From Variovorax sp. PCZ-1 (lineage in GTDB: Bacteria; Pseudomonadota; Gammaproteobacteria; Burkholderiales; Burkholderiaceae_C): a stretch of 64,000 nt of DNA. Location of the stretch: NCBI RefSeq assembly GCF_018413605.1, contig NZ_JAHCDN010000001.1, positions 1,736,001 through 1,800,000 on the forward strand. The letters are read 5' to 3'. Of the stretch, positions 1 through 10,775 are shown piece after piece. Position numbers and translations under genes: made by a program. The number at the start of each line of letters is the position of its first letter. The stretch's first letter is position 1. Below the pieces are notes generated by a model that searched no databases, had not been told where the DNA came from, and was given only the letters and a program-made list of their open reading frames with translations.

Positions 1-950
1 GCGATGTGCGCCTGCTGCTGATCGATCCGAAAATGCTGGAGATGAGCGTGTATGAAGGCATCCCGCATCTGCTCGCGCCCGTGGTCACCGATATGCGCCA
101 AGCCGCGCATGGCCTGAACTGGTGCGTGATGGAGATGGAGCGGCGCTACAAGCTCATGAGCAAGCTGGGCGTGCGCAATCTCGCGGGCTACAACACGAAG
201 ATTGATGATGCGAAAGCGCGCGAAGAATTCATCTACAACCCGTTCAGCCTCACGCCTGATTCACCTGAGCCACTGGAGCGCTTGCCGCATATCGTGGTGG
301 TGATTGATGAGTTGGCCGATTTGATGATGGTGGTGGGTAAGAAAATTGAAGAGTTGATTGCACGCCTCGCGCAGAAGGCTCGTGCGGCTGGCATTCATTT
401 GATCCTCGCCACGCAACGCCCCAGCGTCGATGTGATCACCGGCCTGATCAAAGCCAATATTCCCACACGCATTTCCTTTCAAGTCAGCTCAAAAATTGAC
501 AGCCGCACCATCCTTGATCAAATGGGCGCAGAAGCCCTGCTCGGCATGGGCGACATGCTCTACATGCCCTCAGGCACAGGCTTCCCCGTGCGCGTGCACG
601 GCGCGTTCGTGAGCGATGAAGAAGTGCACCGCGTGGTCGCTTACCTCAAGTCACAAGGCGAGCCCAATTACATCGACGGCGTGCTCGAAGGCGGAACTGT
701 GGACGATGAAGACGGTCTATCTCTTGACTTGGGTGGCGGCTCTTCAGGTGAGAAAGACCCGCTGTATGACAAAGCTGTGGAGATCGTTTTGAAGAACAAC
801 AAAGCCAGTATTTCACTTGTGCAGCGCCACTTGGCCATTGGCTACAACAAGGCTGCGAATTTGCTCGAAGCGATGGAAAAAGCTGGTCTTGTGACGGCCA
901 TGAATGGGCGTGGGCAACGCGAGATTCTTGTGCCGAACCGTGGCGAGTAA
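1..950 (+). CDS. ftsK: DNA translocase FtsK, C-terminal part (5' end outside window)
   Basis: The C-terminal motor of the septal DNA translocase that pumps chromosome dimers toward dif during division. The reading frame is open from the first bases, so the membrane anchor and Walker A lie upstream. Visible are the Walker B stretch ([12 protein letters not shown]), the RecA-like core with [19 protein letters not shown], and a C-terminal winged-helix gamma domain ([18 protein letters not shown] to [11 protein letters not shown]) that reads polar KOPS sequences. The stop is TAA at 948-950, and lolA starts 6 bases later, the usual ftsK-lolA pairing. The family assignment is very safe. Whether the N-terminus is complete cannot be judged here. 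Confidence 0.97.
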   Translation, partial: DVRLLLIDPKMLEMSVYEGIPHLLAPVVTDMRQAAHGLNWCVMEMERRYKLMSKLGVRNLAGYNTKIDDAKAREEFIYNPFSLTPDSPEPLERLPHIVVVIDELADLMMVVGKKIEELIARLAQKARAAGIHLILATQRPSVDVITGLIKANIPTRISFQVSSKIDSRTILDQMGAEALLGMGDMLYMPSGTGFPVRVHGAFVSDEEVHRVVAYLKSQGEPNYIDGVLEGGTVDDEDGLSLDLGGGSSGEKDPLYDKAVEIVLKNNKASISLVQRHLAIGYNKAANLLEAMEKAGLVTAMNGRGQREILVPNRGE

Positions 951-956
951 GCGCGC

Positions 957-1610
957 ATGAAAAATATTCGCACCCTTCTGGCTACTACACTTTTGATAGC
1001 TGCTTGCGCAGTATCTATGCCGGCTAGAGCATTAAATGGCTTAGAAAGCCTAGAAAACTTTGTCAAAACAGTGAAATCCGGCAAATCCGATTTCACACAA
1101 ACCGTCACCTCCCCCGCCCGCACAGGCGAAGCCCCGCGCGTCAAAAACTCCAGCGGCACCTTCGAATTCCAGCGCCCCGGCAAATTCAAATTCCAATACA
1201 AAAAACCTTTTGAGCAACTCATCCTCGCCGATGGTACGAGCTTGTGGATTTACGACGCAGACCTTAACCAAGCCTCGCAGCGCAAGCAATCCTCCGCCTT
1301 TGCCAACACACCAGCAGCCCTCATCGCCTCCGCCACTGACCTCTCAGCATTGCGCAACGAATTCACCCTAGAAAACGCCCCAGAAAAAGACGGCCTCGTC
1401 TGGGTGAGCGCAAAGCCCAAGTCTGCCGACAGCACCCTGCAAACCGTCCGCATCGGCTTCAAAGGCGAAGCCCTCCAGCAACTCGACATCACAGACAGCT
1501 TCGGCCAACGCAGCCTCATTAACTTCGCCACCATGCAGCTCAACCCGAGCTTACCTGCAAGCAGCTTTCAGTTCACTTTGCCTAAGGGCGCTGAGCTACT
1601 AAAGCAATAA
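957..1610 (+). CDS. lolA: Outer-membrane lipoprotein carrier protein LolA
   Basis: Periplasmic chaperone that takes lipoproteins from LolCDE and hands them to LolB at the outer membrane. The 217-residue length fits the family. A Sec signal peptide (LLATTLLIAACAVSMPARA) precedes the mature start LNGLESLENFVKTVKSGKSD, and the body carries the usual conserved stretches (FEFQRPGKFKFQY, ILADGTSLWIYDADLNQ). It is 6 bases from ftsK and probably cotranscribed. Oddity: the signal-peptide codons lie inside a copy of the dispersed repeat found elsewhere in this window (991-1040), so the repeat contributes the export signal. Function is secure. Confidence 0.96.
   Translation: MKNIRTLLATTLLIAACAVSMPARALNGLESLENFVKTVKSGKSDFTQTVTSPARTGEAPRVKNSSGTFEFQRPGKFKFQYKKPFEQLILADGTSLWIYDADLNQASQRKQSSAFANTPAALIASATDLSALRNEFTLENAPEKDGLVWVSAKPKSADSTLQTVRIGFKGEALQQLDITDSFGQRSLINFATMQLNPSLPASSFQFTLPKGAELLKQ
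991..1040 (+). repeat. Dispersed short repeat, copy 1 (inside lolA)
   Basis: Core GATAGCTGCTTGCGCAG, then ATGCCGG after five bases. It matches the eight-copy family whose shared pattern is TAGC-N5-GCGCA-N8-GCCGG, give or take a base. It encodes part of the LolA signal peptide. Confidence 0.7.
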
Positions 1611-1624
1611 TCTTCACTACTAAT

Positions 1625-1675
1625 TTTGTAGCATTCCGCGCAGACTCTATGCCGGAGATATGCTCAAAAAGCTTA
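1625..1675 (+). repeat. Dispersed short repeat, copy 2
   Basis: Contains GTAGCATTCCGCGCAGACT followed by CTATGCCGG and a trailing GCTCAAAAAGC. It lies between the convergent lolA and comB-like genes. Same family as copy 1; only the core is alignable by eye. Confidence 0.75.
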
Positions 1676-1697
1676 AAAAATCACTCAATAAATGAGC

Positions 1698-2429
1698 TCA
1701 AAGAGCCATAAAACACTCGTCCACCAATTTAGGCACTGCTTCGCTGATGTTGTATTCGCAAGCCATCGCCACATCATCTTCATATCCGCGTTCACCTAGC
1801 TCAACACCAGATGCGCAGTGCGCAACCATCTGAGCCAATTGCGATTGCATTGCTACAAAGGCAGCTTCTGCCATCTGAGCTTCTGGAGATTTACGGCCTG
1901 CTAAAGCATGGATCACTGCTCCTGCGCCGAGCAAATCTTCTAGGGCTGGGCGCAGCGTGCCATCTGGCCATTTTTCGCCAGCGGCGATCACATTGATGAC
2001 TTGCGAAGATTGATTTGCGTGTCGCGCTACGGCACTCGCGTTGCGCAGGCAGGCCGCGTACACGTGTGAGGCCGTGCATGCGTAGCTAAGGGTTGCACCA
2101 TTGGGCGATGGCAGCACCAAGGCTGCGCCCGAAGGGATTTGGCTCAAAGAAACGGGGGATAAGGAGTACGCGGCTGCTGCATCGCTTCTGCTGCCCGCCA
2201 GAATGGCTTGATGCTGATCTGCAAAATCTAAAGCACTGGCATCCCTGAACGGATAGGGCCAAACGCGAGCGCCACGGCTGCAGGCTACATCCACACAGGT
2301 AGAGAAAGACAGCACATCCACGATGATGGCTGCTTCACTGGGCTGCACCACAGTAGCCATGCCTGCCGCACCCCACTCAAATCGAATATCGAAGGCGGCT
2401 TGTGACGTAAAAGCTTGCACGAGAGGCAT
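1698..2429 (-). CDS. comB: 2-phosphosulfolactate phosphatase family protein (ComB-like)
   Basis: A 243-residue member of the 2-phosphosulfolactate phosphatase family, Mg-dependent phosphatases named from coenzyme M synthesis in archaea. Recognisable blocks are IIVDVLSFSTCVDVACSRGA, LPSPNGATLSYAC, and GEKWPDGTLRPALEDLLGAG. I start at 2429 (MPLVQAFTSQ) because that places it 19 bases after the stop of a short upstream gene; the longer frame up to 2504 would overlap that gene and adds unconserved residues. Coenzyme M synthesis is not expected in this kind of bacterium and no partner genes (comA, comC) are present, so the true substrate is unknown. The symbol denotes family only. Confidence 0.8.
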   Translation of the reverse strand: MPLVQAFTSQAAFDIRFEWGAAGMATVVQPSEAAIIVDVLSFSTCVDVACSRGARVWPYPFRDASALDFADQHQAILAGSRSDAAAAYSLSPVSLSQIPSGAALVLPSPNGATLSYACTASHVYAACLRNASAVARHANQSSQVINVIAAGEKWPDGTLRPALEDLLGAGAVIHALAGRKSPEAQMAEAAFVAMQSQLAQMVAHCASGVELGERGYEDDVAMACEYNISEAVPKLVDECFMAL

Positions 2430-2448
2430 CCGCACAAGCTTAGCGCAA

Positions 2449-2613
2449 TCAGCGTACGACGCGCAGCACTGCCATCGCATTAGCGCGCAGTTCAGACGCA
2501 TCACCTGCAGACAAACCTCGAGCTTGATCTGCGCGCTCTAGCAATTGGCGGGCTGCGCCTGCGTTGTTGCGACGATTCAGGAGGGCGGAGAAAAACGATT
2601 TCAATGCGTTCAT
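2449..2613 (-). CDS. Small conserved-looking protein, 54 residues, unknown function
   Basis: A short frame starting at ATG 2613 that encodes MNALKSFFSALLNRRNNAGA and continues through ARQLLERADQARGLSAGDAS to a TGA at 2449-2451. It is charged, predicted helical and has no signal peptide. It sits 19 bases upstream of the comB-like gene on the same strand, so the two look cotranscribed. AGAAAGA about 5-6 bases upstream may serve as ribosome binding site. Coding-like composition (Ala/Arg/Leu rich, no rare residues) and operon spacing support it as a gene. I do not recognise a family with certainty. Confidence 0.7.
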   Translation of the reverse strand: MNALKSFFSALLNRRNNAGAARQLLERADQARGLSAGDASELRANAMAVLRVVR

Positions 2614-2785
2614 GGTGTTCTTTCTGTTGCACGCTACCGAGTCGAAAGACGCGGATCAGCTTGCGTAAAAACTCGATGAACAGATATTAAGGGTTAACCC
2701 TTGATTTACAAAGCCATTTTCATGCACGGATTGCATGAACCTGCTCAACCCGCGTCATAACCGGGAGCTGCGCCTAATTTTAAAT

Positions 2786-2835
2786 ACTATGAATTGAATA
2801 GCACTCTGCGCAGTAAATACGTCGACTATTAGCCT
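2786..2835 (+). repeat. Dispersed short repeat, copy 3
   Basis: Contains GAATAGCACTCTGCGCAGTA followed by AATACGTCGAC; the GCCGG part is degenerate. It lies in the 352-base gap between the 54-residue gene and the rpoD end. Apart from this repeat, the rpoD terminator and the hairpin next to it, I see nothing else in that gap. Confidence 0.65.
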
Positions 2836-2854
2836 TTTTCATCATAAAAATACA

Positions 2855-2889
2855 AAGAAAAAACCGCCTCAGAGTTAACTGAGGCGGTT
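2855..2889 (-). terminator. Rho-independent terminator of rpoD
   Basis: Perfect stem ACCGCCTCAG / CTGAGGCGGT (2863-2872 with 2879-2888), a six-base loop, and on the minus strand a T-run directly after the stem. It lies about 80 bases past the rpoD stop. Confidence 0.9.
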
Positions 2890-2898
2890 GGTGCGAAA

Positions 2899-2950
2899 GA
2901 GCTTCGATCCTTCGACAAGCTAAGGACAGGCGAAGCTCAGCCCGAACGGG
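2899..2950. repeat. Intergenic palindromic repeat (TTCGACAAGCT type)
   Basis: Two-tier hairpin: GAGCTTCG (2899-2906) pairs with CGAAGCTC (2931-2938), and inside it TCCTT pairs with AAGGA. The text CCTTCGACAAGCT...AGCTCAGCCCGAACGGG resembles a palindromic intergenic repeat that is very common across proteobacterial genomes. Only this one copy is in the window. It falls in the rpoD 3' untranslated region. Confidence 0.6.
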
Positions 2951-2965
2951 ATGGGGAGAGCCAGA

Positions 2966-5224
<2,259 letters not shown>

Positions 5225-5492
5225 GCAAACACCTATGGAAAGAATTCAAGCGCAAATGCCGAACCAAAGCGAGTCAGAGCCTTAGCCAAGCGAATTGCAG
5301 TAGGGAACAACACAAGATGGATGGGCGAACATTTGGTGTGCAGTCCTTGCGTGTGAGGCGTTGACGCTGGTGGTCAGTGGGAAAATTCCCGAATGCCTAC
5401 GGAGGTGTTGCTGTCGCGCTTGCGTTGCTGTTACATGGATTATACCAAGAAGCTCAATCGCATGCCCAGTAGGGGCACCCTGTTCGACAAGA

Positions 5493-6080
5493 TCAGGCTT
5501 CAAATTGCGATGCGTTTTTTCCTTTAAAGGGCGCATAAAACGCTTTGATCGCAACCATGTCTTCTTCAATGTTTCCGCTTGGATAAAACAATGTTCCTAG
5601 ACCGCTGCGCTTCTGAGAATAGTCCATATAAGCCATCACGATAGGTACTTTGGCAGTGAGGGCGATGTAGTAGAAGCCAGTTTTCCAATAGGTCGCTTTG
5701 CTACGTGTGCCCTCTGGCGGCACGATCAGCTGCAACGGCCCATCTGCATTCGTAATCGCTTGCGCAGAAGCAGCCACCAAGTTGGTCGATTGCTCGCGGT
5801 TGACAGCAATGCCACCCAGCCAACGCATCACAGGGCCAAAAGGCCATTTGAAGATACTGCTCTTGCCCATCCAATACACATTCAGGCGCAGTGCAAAGGC
5901 CACCATGAGTGTGTAGGGCAGATCCCAGTTGCTGGTGTGAGGTGCGGCGATGAAGACAGATTTACTGGCTTCGGGCGGCAAACTCCCCTCCACTTTCCAA
6001 CCCGTGAGCTTGAGGAAGGCAATCGATCCTGCGCGCAGCAGGGTGTTGACCACGGGCGCGGTGAAGATGGTGCGGTGCAT
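5493..6080 (-). CDS. Lysophospholipid acyltransferase family protein (PlsC-like)
   Basis: A 195-residue acyltransferase related to 1-acylglycerol-3-phosphate acyltransferases. Block I is HTSNWD (His48, Asp53, the H-x4-D catalytic pair), and PPEGTRS near the middle is the substrate-binding block. The N-terminus is hydrophobic and may sit in the inner membrane. It is shorter than typical PlsC (about 240) and closer to the compact bacterial branch. No convincing ribosome binding site precedes ATG 6080, so the start could be slightly downstream. It follows ppa on the same strand with a 48-base gap. Acyl acceptor is unknown. Confidence 0.8.
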   Translation of the reverse strand: MHRTIFTAPVVNTLLRAGSIAFLKLTGWKVEGSLPPEASKSVFIAAPHTSNWDLPYTLMVAFALRLNVYWMGKSSIFKWPFGPVMRWLGGIAVNREQSTNLVAASAQAITNADGPLQLIVPPEGTRSKATYWKTGFYYIALTAKVPIVMAYMDYSQKRSGLGTLFYPSGNIEEDMVAIKAFYAPFKGKNASQFEA

Positions 6081-6128
6081 GGAGGTGAGGTTCGGTGACT
6101 CACCGATCCATGTTGGGTGTTGGGCGGG

Positions 6129-6665
6129 TTATTTGTTGGAGGCGGCGTAATTGGCCATGCCGTCGGTGATTTCTTTGTGGGCGGCATCGACGCCTTCCCA
6201 GCCGAGCACCTTCACCCATTTGCCCTCTTCTAAATCTTTGTAGTGCTCAAAGAAGTGGCTGATGGTTTTCAGGCGCAGCGGATTCAAATCTTCAGGTTTG
6301 CGCCACTGCGTGTAGAGGCTGCATTTTTTATCGATGGGTACGGCGAGTAGCTTGCCATCTTCGCCAGCTTCGTCTTGCATTTTCAAAATGCCAATAGCGC
6401 GGCAGGTGATGACCACGCCAGGAATCAAGGGCACAGGCGTGATCACGAGCACGTCCACTGGGTCGCCATCGCCGCTGAGCGTCTTGGGGATGTAACCGTA
6501 GTTCGTGGGGTAGTGCATCGCGGTGCTCATAAAGCGATCCACGAAGATCGCGCCAGATTCTTTGTCGACCTCATATTTGATCGGGTCAGCGTTCATCGGG
6601 ATTTCGATGATGACGTTGAATTCTTCGGGGGCATTTTTGCCAGGTGGCACGTGGTCGAGGGACAT
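6129..6665 (-). CDS. ppa: Inorganic pyrophosphatase, soluble family I
   Basis: Hydrolyses pyrophosphate to phosphate in the cytoplasm, pulling biosynthetic reactions forward. The 178-residue length is standard for bacterial family I. The signature [11 protein letters not shown] carries the metal-binding Asp66, Asp68 and Asp71, and [20 protein letters not shown] contains the active-site Lys. It is divergent from the membrane pyrophosphatase gene at 6880, so soluble and proton-pumping pyrophosphatases share one 214-base intergenic region. The likely product is certain; a shared control is inference. Confidence 0.97.
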   Translation of the reverse strand: MSLDHVPPGKNAPEEFNVIIEIPMNADPIKYEVDKESGAIFVDRFMSTAMHYPTNYGYIPKTLSGDGDPVDVLVITPVPLIPGVVITCRAIGILKMQDEAGEDGKLLAVPIDKKCSLYTQWRKPEDLNPLRLKTISHFFEHYKDLEEGKWVKVLGWEGVDAAHKEITDGMANYAASNK

Positions 6666-6816
6666 AGGGGTCTCTTAAATAAATATACAAAACAAAACCA
6701 GTATTAACCCTGATTTTACTGACACCGAGCCTTCAAAAACACGATTCGGTCACGTTTTCACGCTAAATTCCGCGTGTTGGCCAATTGTCTCCCGAATATG
6801 GAGTGGATGAGGAAGC

Positions 6817-6847
6817 AACGCTGCGGGATCAACGCCAGCGTTGATCC
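6817..6847 (+). promoter_or_regulatory. Overlapping inverted repeats in the hppA 5' region
   Basis: GGATCAACGC (6826-6835) and GCGTTGATCC (6838-6847) form a perfect 10-bp inverted repeat with a 2-base spacer. AACGCTG (6817-6823) can instead pair with CAGCGTT (6836-6842). The two pairings are mutually exclusive and end 32 bases before the hppA start. This could be an operator or an RNA switch; the role is unknown. Confidence 0.45.
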
Positions 6848-6879
6848 TTCTACGTAAAACCAAATTGGAGATTAGACAT

Positions 6880-9432
6880 ATGACAGGCAATACAGCACTC
6901 ATCATCGTGCTTCTTTGCGGTCTGGCCGCCGTGGTCTACGGCGTTTGGGCACGCAGCTGGATCCTTTCCCAAGACGCAGGCAATGCCCGCATGCAAGAAA
7001 TTGCAGCGGCGATCCAAACCGGCGCGGCCGCTTATCTGGCGCGCCAATACAAAACCATCACCGTCGTCGGCATCGTGCTGGCGATATTGATTGGCTTGTT
7101 TTTGGATGGCATGTCCGCAGTCGGCTTTGTGGTGGGCGCAGTACTCTCGGGCGCTTGCGGCTTCATCGGTATGAATGTGTCGGTGCGCGCGAACGTGCGC
7201 ACAGCGCAGGCCGCTACCAAAGGCATCGGCCCTGCGCTTGACGTCGCCTTCCGTGGCGGCGCGATCACGGGCATGCTTGTGGTGGGTTTGGGCCTTCTCG
7301 GCGTGGCAGTGTTTTATTGGTTCTTGGTCGGCAATGGCGCAATGACACCCGATAAAAATCTTGCCAAGATGCTCAATCCACTGATTGGATTTGCCTTCGG
7401 TTCATCGCTGATTTCCATCTTCGCTCGTTTGGGTGGCGGTATCTTCACCAAAGGTGCAGACGTCGGTGCTGACCTCGTGGGTAAGGTTGAAGCGGGTATC
7501 CCAGAAGATGATCCACGCAACCCAGCAGTGATTGCCGATAACGTGGGCGACAACGTGGGTGACTGCGCTGGTATGGCTGCAGACTTGTTTGAGACCTATG
7601 CTGTGACGCTGATTGCGACCATGGTGCTGGGTGCATTGCTCGTGTCTAGCGCTGGCACTGCCGCTGTGATTTACCCCATGATGCTCGGCGCTGTGTCGAT
7701 CATTGCCTCGATCATCGGCTGCTTCTTCGTTAAGGCTGCGCCTGGCATGAAGAATGTGATGCCGGCTCTTTACAAAGGCTTGGCTGTGGCTGGCGTTTTG
7801 TCACTAGTAGCGTTTGCAGCAGTCACATGGATGATCATGCCTGATAACGCAATCAAAGCCAGCGGTACACGCTTGGCGCTCTTCGGCGCTTGCGCAGTCG
7901 GCTTGATTCTCACGGGCGTGCTCGTGTGGATCACTGAGTTTTACACTGGCACGCAATATTCGCCAGTGAAGCACATCGCTCAAGCCTCGACCACCGGCCA
8001 CGGCACAAACATCATTGCAGGCCTTGGCGTTTCTATGCGCTCCACCGCTTGGCCTGTGATCTTCGTTTGCATGGCGATCTATGCGGCTTATGCACTGGCT
8101 GGTTTGTATGGCATCGCCATCGCAGCAACGTCCATGCTCTCCATGGCAGGTATCGTCGTGGCGCTGGATGCTTACGGCCCGATCACCGACAACGCTGGCG
8201 GCATTGCAGAGATGGCCGAGTTGCCCTCTTCTGTGCGCGATGTGACTGACCCACTCGATGCCGTGGGCAACACCACCAAGGCTGTGACCAAAGGCTACGC
8301 AATTGGCTCTGCTGGTCTCGCCGCTTTGGTTCTTTTTGCCGACTACACCCACAAGCTCGAAGCTTATGGCAAGGTCATCAGCTTTGATCTCTCCAACCCC
8401 ATGGTGATCATCGGCCTCTTCATCGGTGGCTTGATTCCTTACCTCTTCGGCGCGATGGCGATGGAGGCCGTGGGCCGCGCTGCGGGCTCGGTGGTGGTGG
8501 AAGTGCGTCGCCAGTTCCAAGATGGCGAAATCATGGCGGGCAAACGCAAGCCCGATTACAGCGCTGCTGTGGACATGCTCACCACGGCTGCGATCAAAGA
8601 AATGATGATCCCATCACTCTTGCCAGTGATCGTGCCAATCGTTGTTGGCTTGGTGCTTGGCCCCGCAGCTCTGGGCGGCTTGCTCATGGGCACGATCGTG
8701 ACCGGCTTGTTCGTGGCGATCTCGATGTGTACCGGCGGCGGCGCTTGGGACAACGCGAAGAAACTCATCGAAGACAACTTCGTGGACAAAGACGGCGTGA
8801 CTCATAAAAAGGGTGGCGACACACACAAAGCTGCTGTGACCGGCGACACCGTGGGTGATCCGTACAAAGACACCGCCGGCCCTGCTGTGAACCCACTGAT
8901 CAAGATCATCAACATCGTGGCTCTGCTGATCGTGCCTTTGATGATGTCGATCCATGGCAAGCCTGCGCCAGCACCTGTGGCGGCTGCGGCGGCTCCTGTT
9001 GCTGCGGCAGCGGCTGTGGTGGCTGCTGCACCTGCTGCTCCAGCCCCAGCAGCTACTCCTGCTGCTGCTCCAGCACCCACCCCTGCTGCACCCGCAGCAG
9101 ATGGCGCAAGCGTGAAGGTGGATGGCAGTGTCGTGAAGTTCTACTTTGCTCCTGGTAAAGCAGAGCTGGCACAAGACGGTGCGAAAGCTTTGGAGACCAT
9201 TCTTGCTGCTGCCAAGACAGGTAAGAAAGTTGGTATCAGCGGCTATGTCGATCCAAGTGGCGACGCAGCGAAGAACGCTGAGCTGGCCAAGCAACGCGCC
9301 TTCGCTGTGCGCGAGCTGCTGAAGGTCTCTGGCGTGAAAGAAGACCAAATCGTGCTCGTGCGCCCGAACGATATCAAAGAAGGCTCTACCAATGCGGCAG
9401 AGGGCCGCCGTGTGGAAGTGTTCATGATCTAA
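6880..9432 (+). CDS. hppA: K+-independent membrane proton pyrophosphatase fused to a C-terminal OmpA domain
   Basis: Membrane pyrophosphatase that couples PPi hydrolysis to ion pumping. ATG 6880 ([12 protein letters not shown]) is preceded by TTGGAG at good spacing; the open frame to 6841 is ignored. Residues 1 to about 690 are the multi-helix pump with the PPi site [20 protein letters not shown] and [19 protein letters not shown]. The motif [10 protein letters not shown] has Lys467 where K+-dependent enzymes have Ala, so a K+-independent, proton-pumping type is expected. After about residue 700 comes an Ala/Pro linker and an OmpA-like domain ([33 protein letters not shown]). Normal family length is near 670-700; this is 850. 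The family C-terminus faces the periplasm, so the added domain could grip peptidoglycan. Confidence 0.95.
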   Translation: MTGNTALIIVLLCGLAAVVYGVWARSWILSQDAGNARMQEIAAAIQTGAAAYLARQYKTITVVGIVLAILIGLFLDGMSAVGFVVGAVLSGACGFIGMNVSVRANVRTAQAATKGIGPALDVAFRGGAITGMLVVGLGLLGVAVFYWFLVGNGAMTPDKNLAKMLNPLIGFAFGSSLISIFARLGGGIFTKGADVGADLVGKVEAGIPEDDPRNPAVIADNVGDNVGDCAGMAADLFETYAVTLIATMVLGALLVSSAGTAAVIYPMMLGAVSIIASIIGCFFVKAAPGMKNVMPALYKGLAVAGVLSLVAFAAVTWMIMPDNAIKASGTRLALFGACAVGLILTGVLVWITEFYTGTQYSPVKHIAQASTTGHGTNIIAGLGVSMRSTAWPVIFVCMAIYAAYALAGLYGIAIAATSMLSMAGIVVALDAYGPITDNAGGIAEMAELPSSVRDVTDPLDAVGNTTKAVTKGYAIGSAGLAALVLFADYTHKLEAYGKVISFDLSNPMVIIGLFIGGLIPYLFGAMAMEAVGRAAGSVVVEVRRQFQDGEIMAGKRKPDYSAAVDMLTTAAIKEMMIPSLLPVIVPIVVGLVLGPAALGGLLMGTIVTGLFVAISMCTGGGAWDNAKKLIEDNFVDKDGVTHKKGGDTHKAAVTGDTVGDPYKDTAGPAVNPLIKIINIVALLIVPLMMSIHGKPAPAPVAAAAAPVAAAAAVVAAAPAAPAPAATPAAAPAPTPAAPAADGASVKVDGSVVKFYFAPGKAELAQDGAKALETILAAAKTGKKVGISGYVDPSGDAAKNAELAKQRAFAVRELLKVSGVKEDQIVLVRPNDIKEGSTNAAEGRRVEVFMI

Positions 9433-9452
9433 ACGGTTTTAACTTAAGCCTC

Positions 9453-9487
9453 AAAGCCGCTGATAAAAATCAGCGGCTTTTTTGTGG
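9453..9487 (+). terminator. Rho-independent terminator of hppA
   Basis: AAGCCGCTGAT / ATCAGCGGCTT stem around an AA-rich loop, followed by a run of T's, 20 bases past the hppA stop. Confidence 0.92.
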
Positions 9488-9544
9488 TCTTTTTTCTTGG
9501 CTTTGCGTTAAATTCTGATCCATCAGCCTCAAAAGGAACACATC

Positions 9545-10123
9545 GTGCGCCGCATCCTCCTCTCTGCCAGCCTTGCACTGATGGCCACGAGCCTGATTGG
9601 ATGCGCAGCCCTGCGCCCTCAACCCAAGACGCTCAACATATCCCAAGAGCGCCTGATGCAGCTCATCAGCGGGCAGTTTCCCTTCAACAGCAAGATGCTG
9701 GATGTGCTTGACGTAGGCGTGAGTTCACCCAAGATCAGCTTCGATGCGGCCAACAATCGCATCAATACCTCACTCGATCTGAATGTAGTAGGCAGCGGCA
9801 TCGTCGGCTTGCTCACCAAACGCGAATACAAAGGCGGCATTGATCTGAGCTACGGCCTGCGCTTTGAGCCCAGCGATAATTCTGTACGCATGACCGATGT
9901 GAAGTTGAACAAGCTCAAGGTAGATGGCGCACCCGAGCTGATGGAGCGCCCCATCTCACGCCTAGGCGTGGCGCTCGCGCAAAAGCTGCTCTCTGATTAC
10001 CCGCTCTACAAAGTGAGCGCACAAGACATGGAAGCTGCGAAAGGCTGGGGCTACAAGCCCGGCGCATTCAAGATCGGTGCTACAGGCTTGGCGATCACGC
10101 TTGATCCGATCGAGAAGAAGTAA
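9545..10123 (+). CDS. DUF1439-family (YceB-like) outer-membrane lipoprotein
   Basis: A 192-residue lipoprotein beginning at GTG 9545, with AAAAGGAACA just upstream. The signal ends in a lipobox (SLIGC, Cys20). The body, with INTSLDLNVVGSGI, YKGGIDLSYGLRFEP and a C-terminal segment rich in beta-strand pattern, matches the DUF1439 family, whose role is unknown; known structures resemble lipid-binding folds. A 10-base gap links it to the next gene, so the two may be cotranscribed. Family call is moderately sure; no function claimed. Confidence 0.8.
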   Translation: MRRILLSASLALMATSLIGCAALRPQPKTLNISQERLMQLISGQFPFNSKMLDVLDVGVSSPKISFDAANNRINTSLDLNVVGSGIVGLLTKREYKGGIDLSYGLRFEPSDNSVRMTDVKLNKLKVDGAPELMERPISRLGVALAQKLLSDYPLYKVSAQDMEAAKGWGYKPGAFKIGATGLAITLDPIEKK

Positions 10124-10133
10124 ACAACACAAG

Positions 10134-10775
10134 ATGGCCTCAAACGCTTTTGCCCGAATTGAAGCTGATGTGTTGCGCCTAGCTGCGGTGATTCCTCGCG
10201 GGCGCATCACATCAGCGCAGCTACTCGGGCAAGTGATTGATGTGCCGGCGCGGCATGTGGCTTATATCGTTTCACGCTTGGATGATACGCAACGCGAAAA
10301 GCATGCATTGCATCGTATTTGTGGTTCAAAGGGCGAAGTGAAAGACTGGCAAGTCCAACGTTTAGCGGATGATGGTGTGGCGGTGAAGTCTTTGCACGTG
10401 GCAGATTGGCCTGCACTGTGCTTTGAGTGGGATCAAGCAGCTGTAAAAAGCGCCAAGCCCTCACGTACCACGCGCCCGCCGGAGCATGCACGCCAGATCA
10501 CGAGCCAAGGCACGGAGCCAGCTTTGTCTGAGTTGCGTGGTTTGGGTTCTAAATCGGTAGAACTGTTGGTCGAAGCCGGTATCAATACACCGGCCAAACT
10601 ACGCAAGGCCAATCTATTCAAGCTCTATGAGCGCATCAAGGCGAAGCACCCGCGCACCAGCCTGAATTTACTTTACGCGATGATCGGCGCTGTAGGAAAC
10701 ACCGATTGGCGCGACATCGCCAAAGATCGACGTAGCGAAATCCTGATGCGCCTAGATGATATGGGTTTACTTTAA
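10134..10775 (+). CDS. Alkyltransferase-like N-domain fused to TfoX C-terminal domain
   Basis: A 213-residue protein starting at ATG 10134 (MASNAFARIEADVLRL). The N-terminal ~90 residues follow the DNA-binding half of O6-alkylguanine transferases (IPRGRITSAQLLGQVIDVPA, HALHRICGSKGEV). The catalytic PCHR is replaced by ALHR, so it cannot accept alkyl groups and resembles non-catalytic ATL proteins that flag damage for repair. The C-terminal ~80 residues (LRGLGSKSVELLVEAGINTP to the end) match the TfoX C-terminal helical domain. TfoX proteins are linked to competence, but this domain alone is of unclear role. Stops overlap with convergent nagZ by 4 bases. Confidence 0.72.
   Translation: MASNAFARIEADVLRLAAVIPRGRITSAQLLGQVIDVPARHVAYIVSRLDDTQREKHALHRICGSKGEVKDWQVQRLADDGVAVKSLHVADWPALCFEWDQAAVKSAKPSRTTRPPEHARQITSQGTEPALSELRGLGSKSVELLVEAGINTPAKLRKANLFKLYERIKAKHPRTSLNLLYAMIGAVGNTDWRDIAKDRRSEILMRLDDMGLL

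Noticed and set aside
5282-5569. 95-codon minus-strand frame before rpoD
   Set aside because: It overlaps the acyltransferase 3' end, has no start signal and no coding-like composition. I left the 268-base gap as non-coding.
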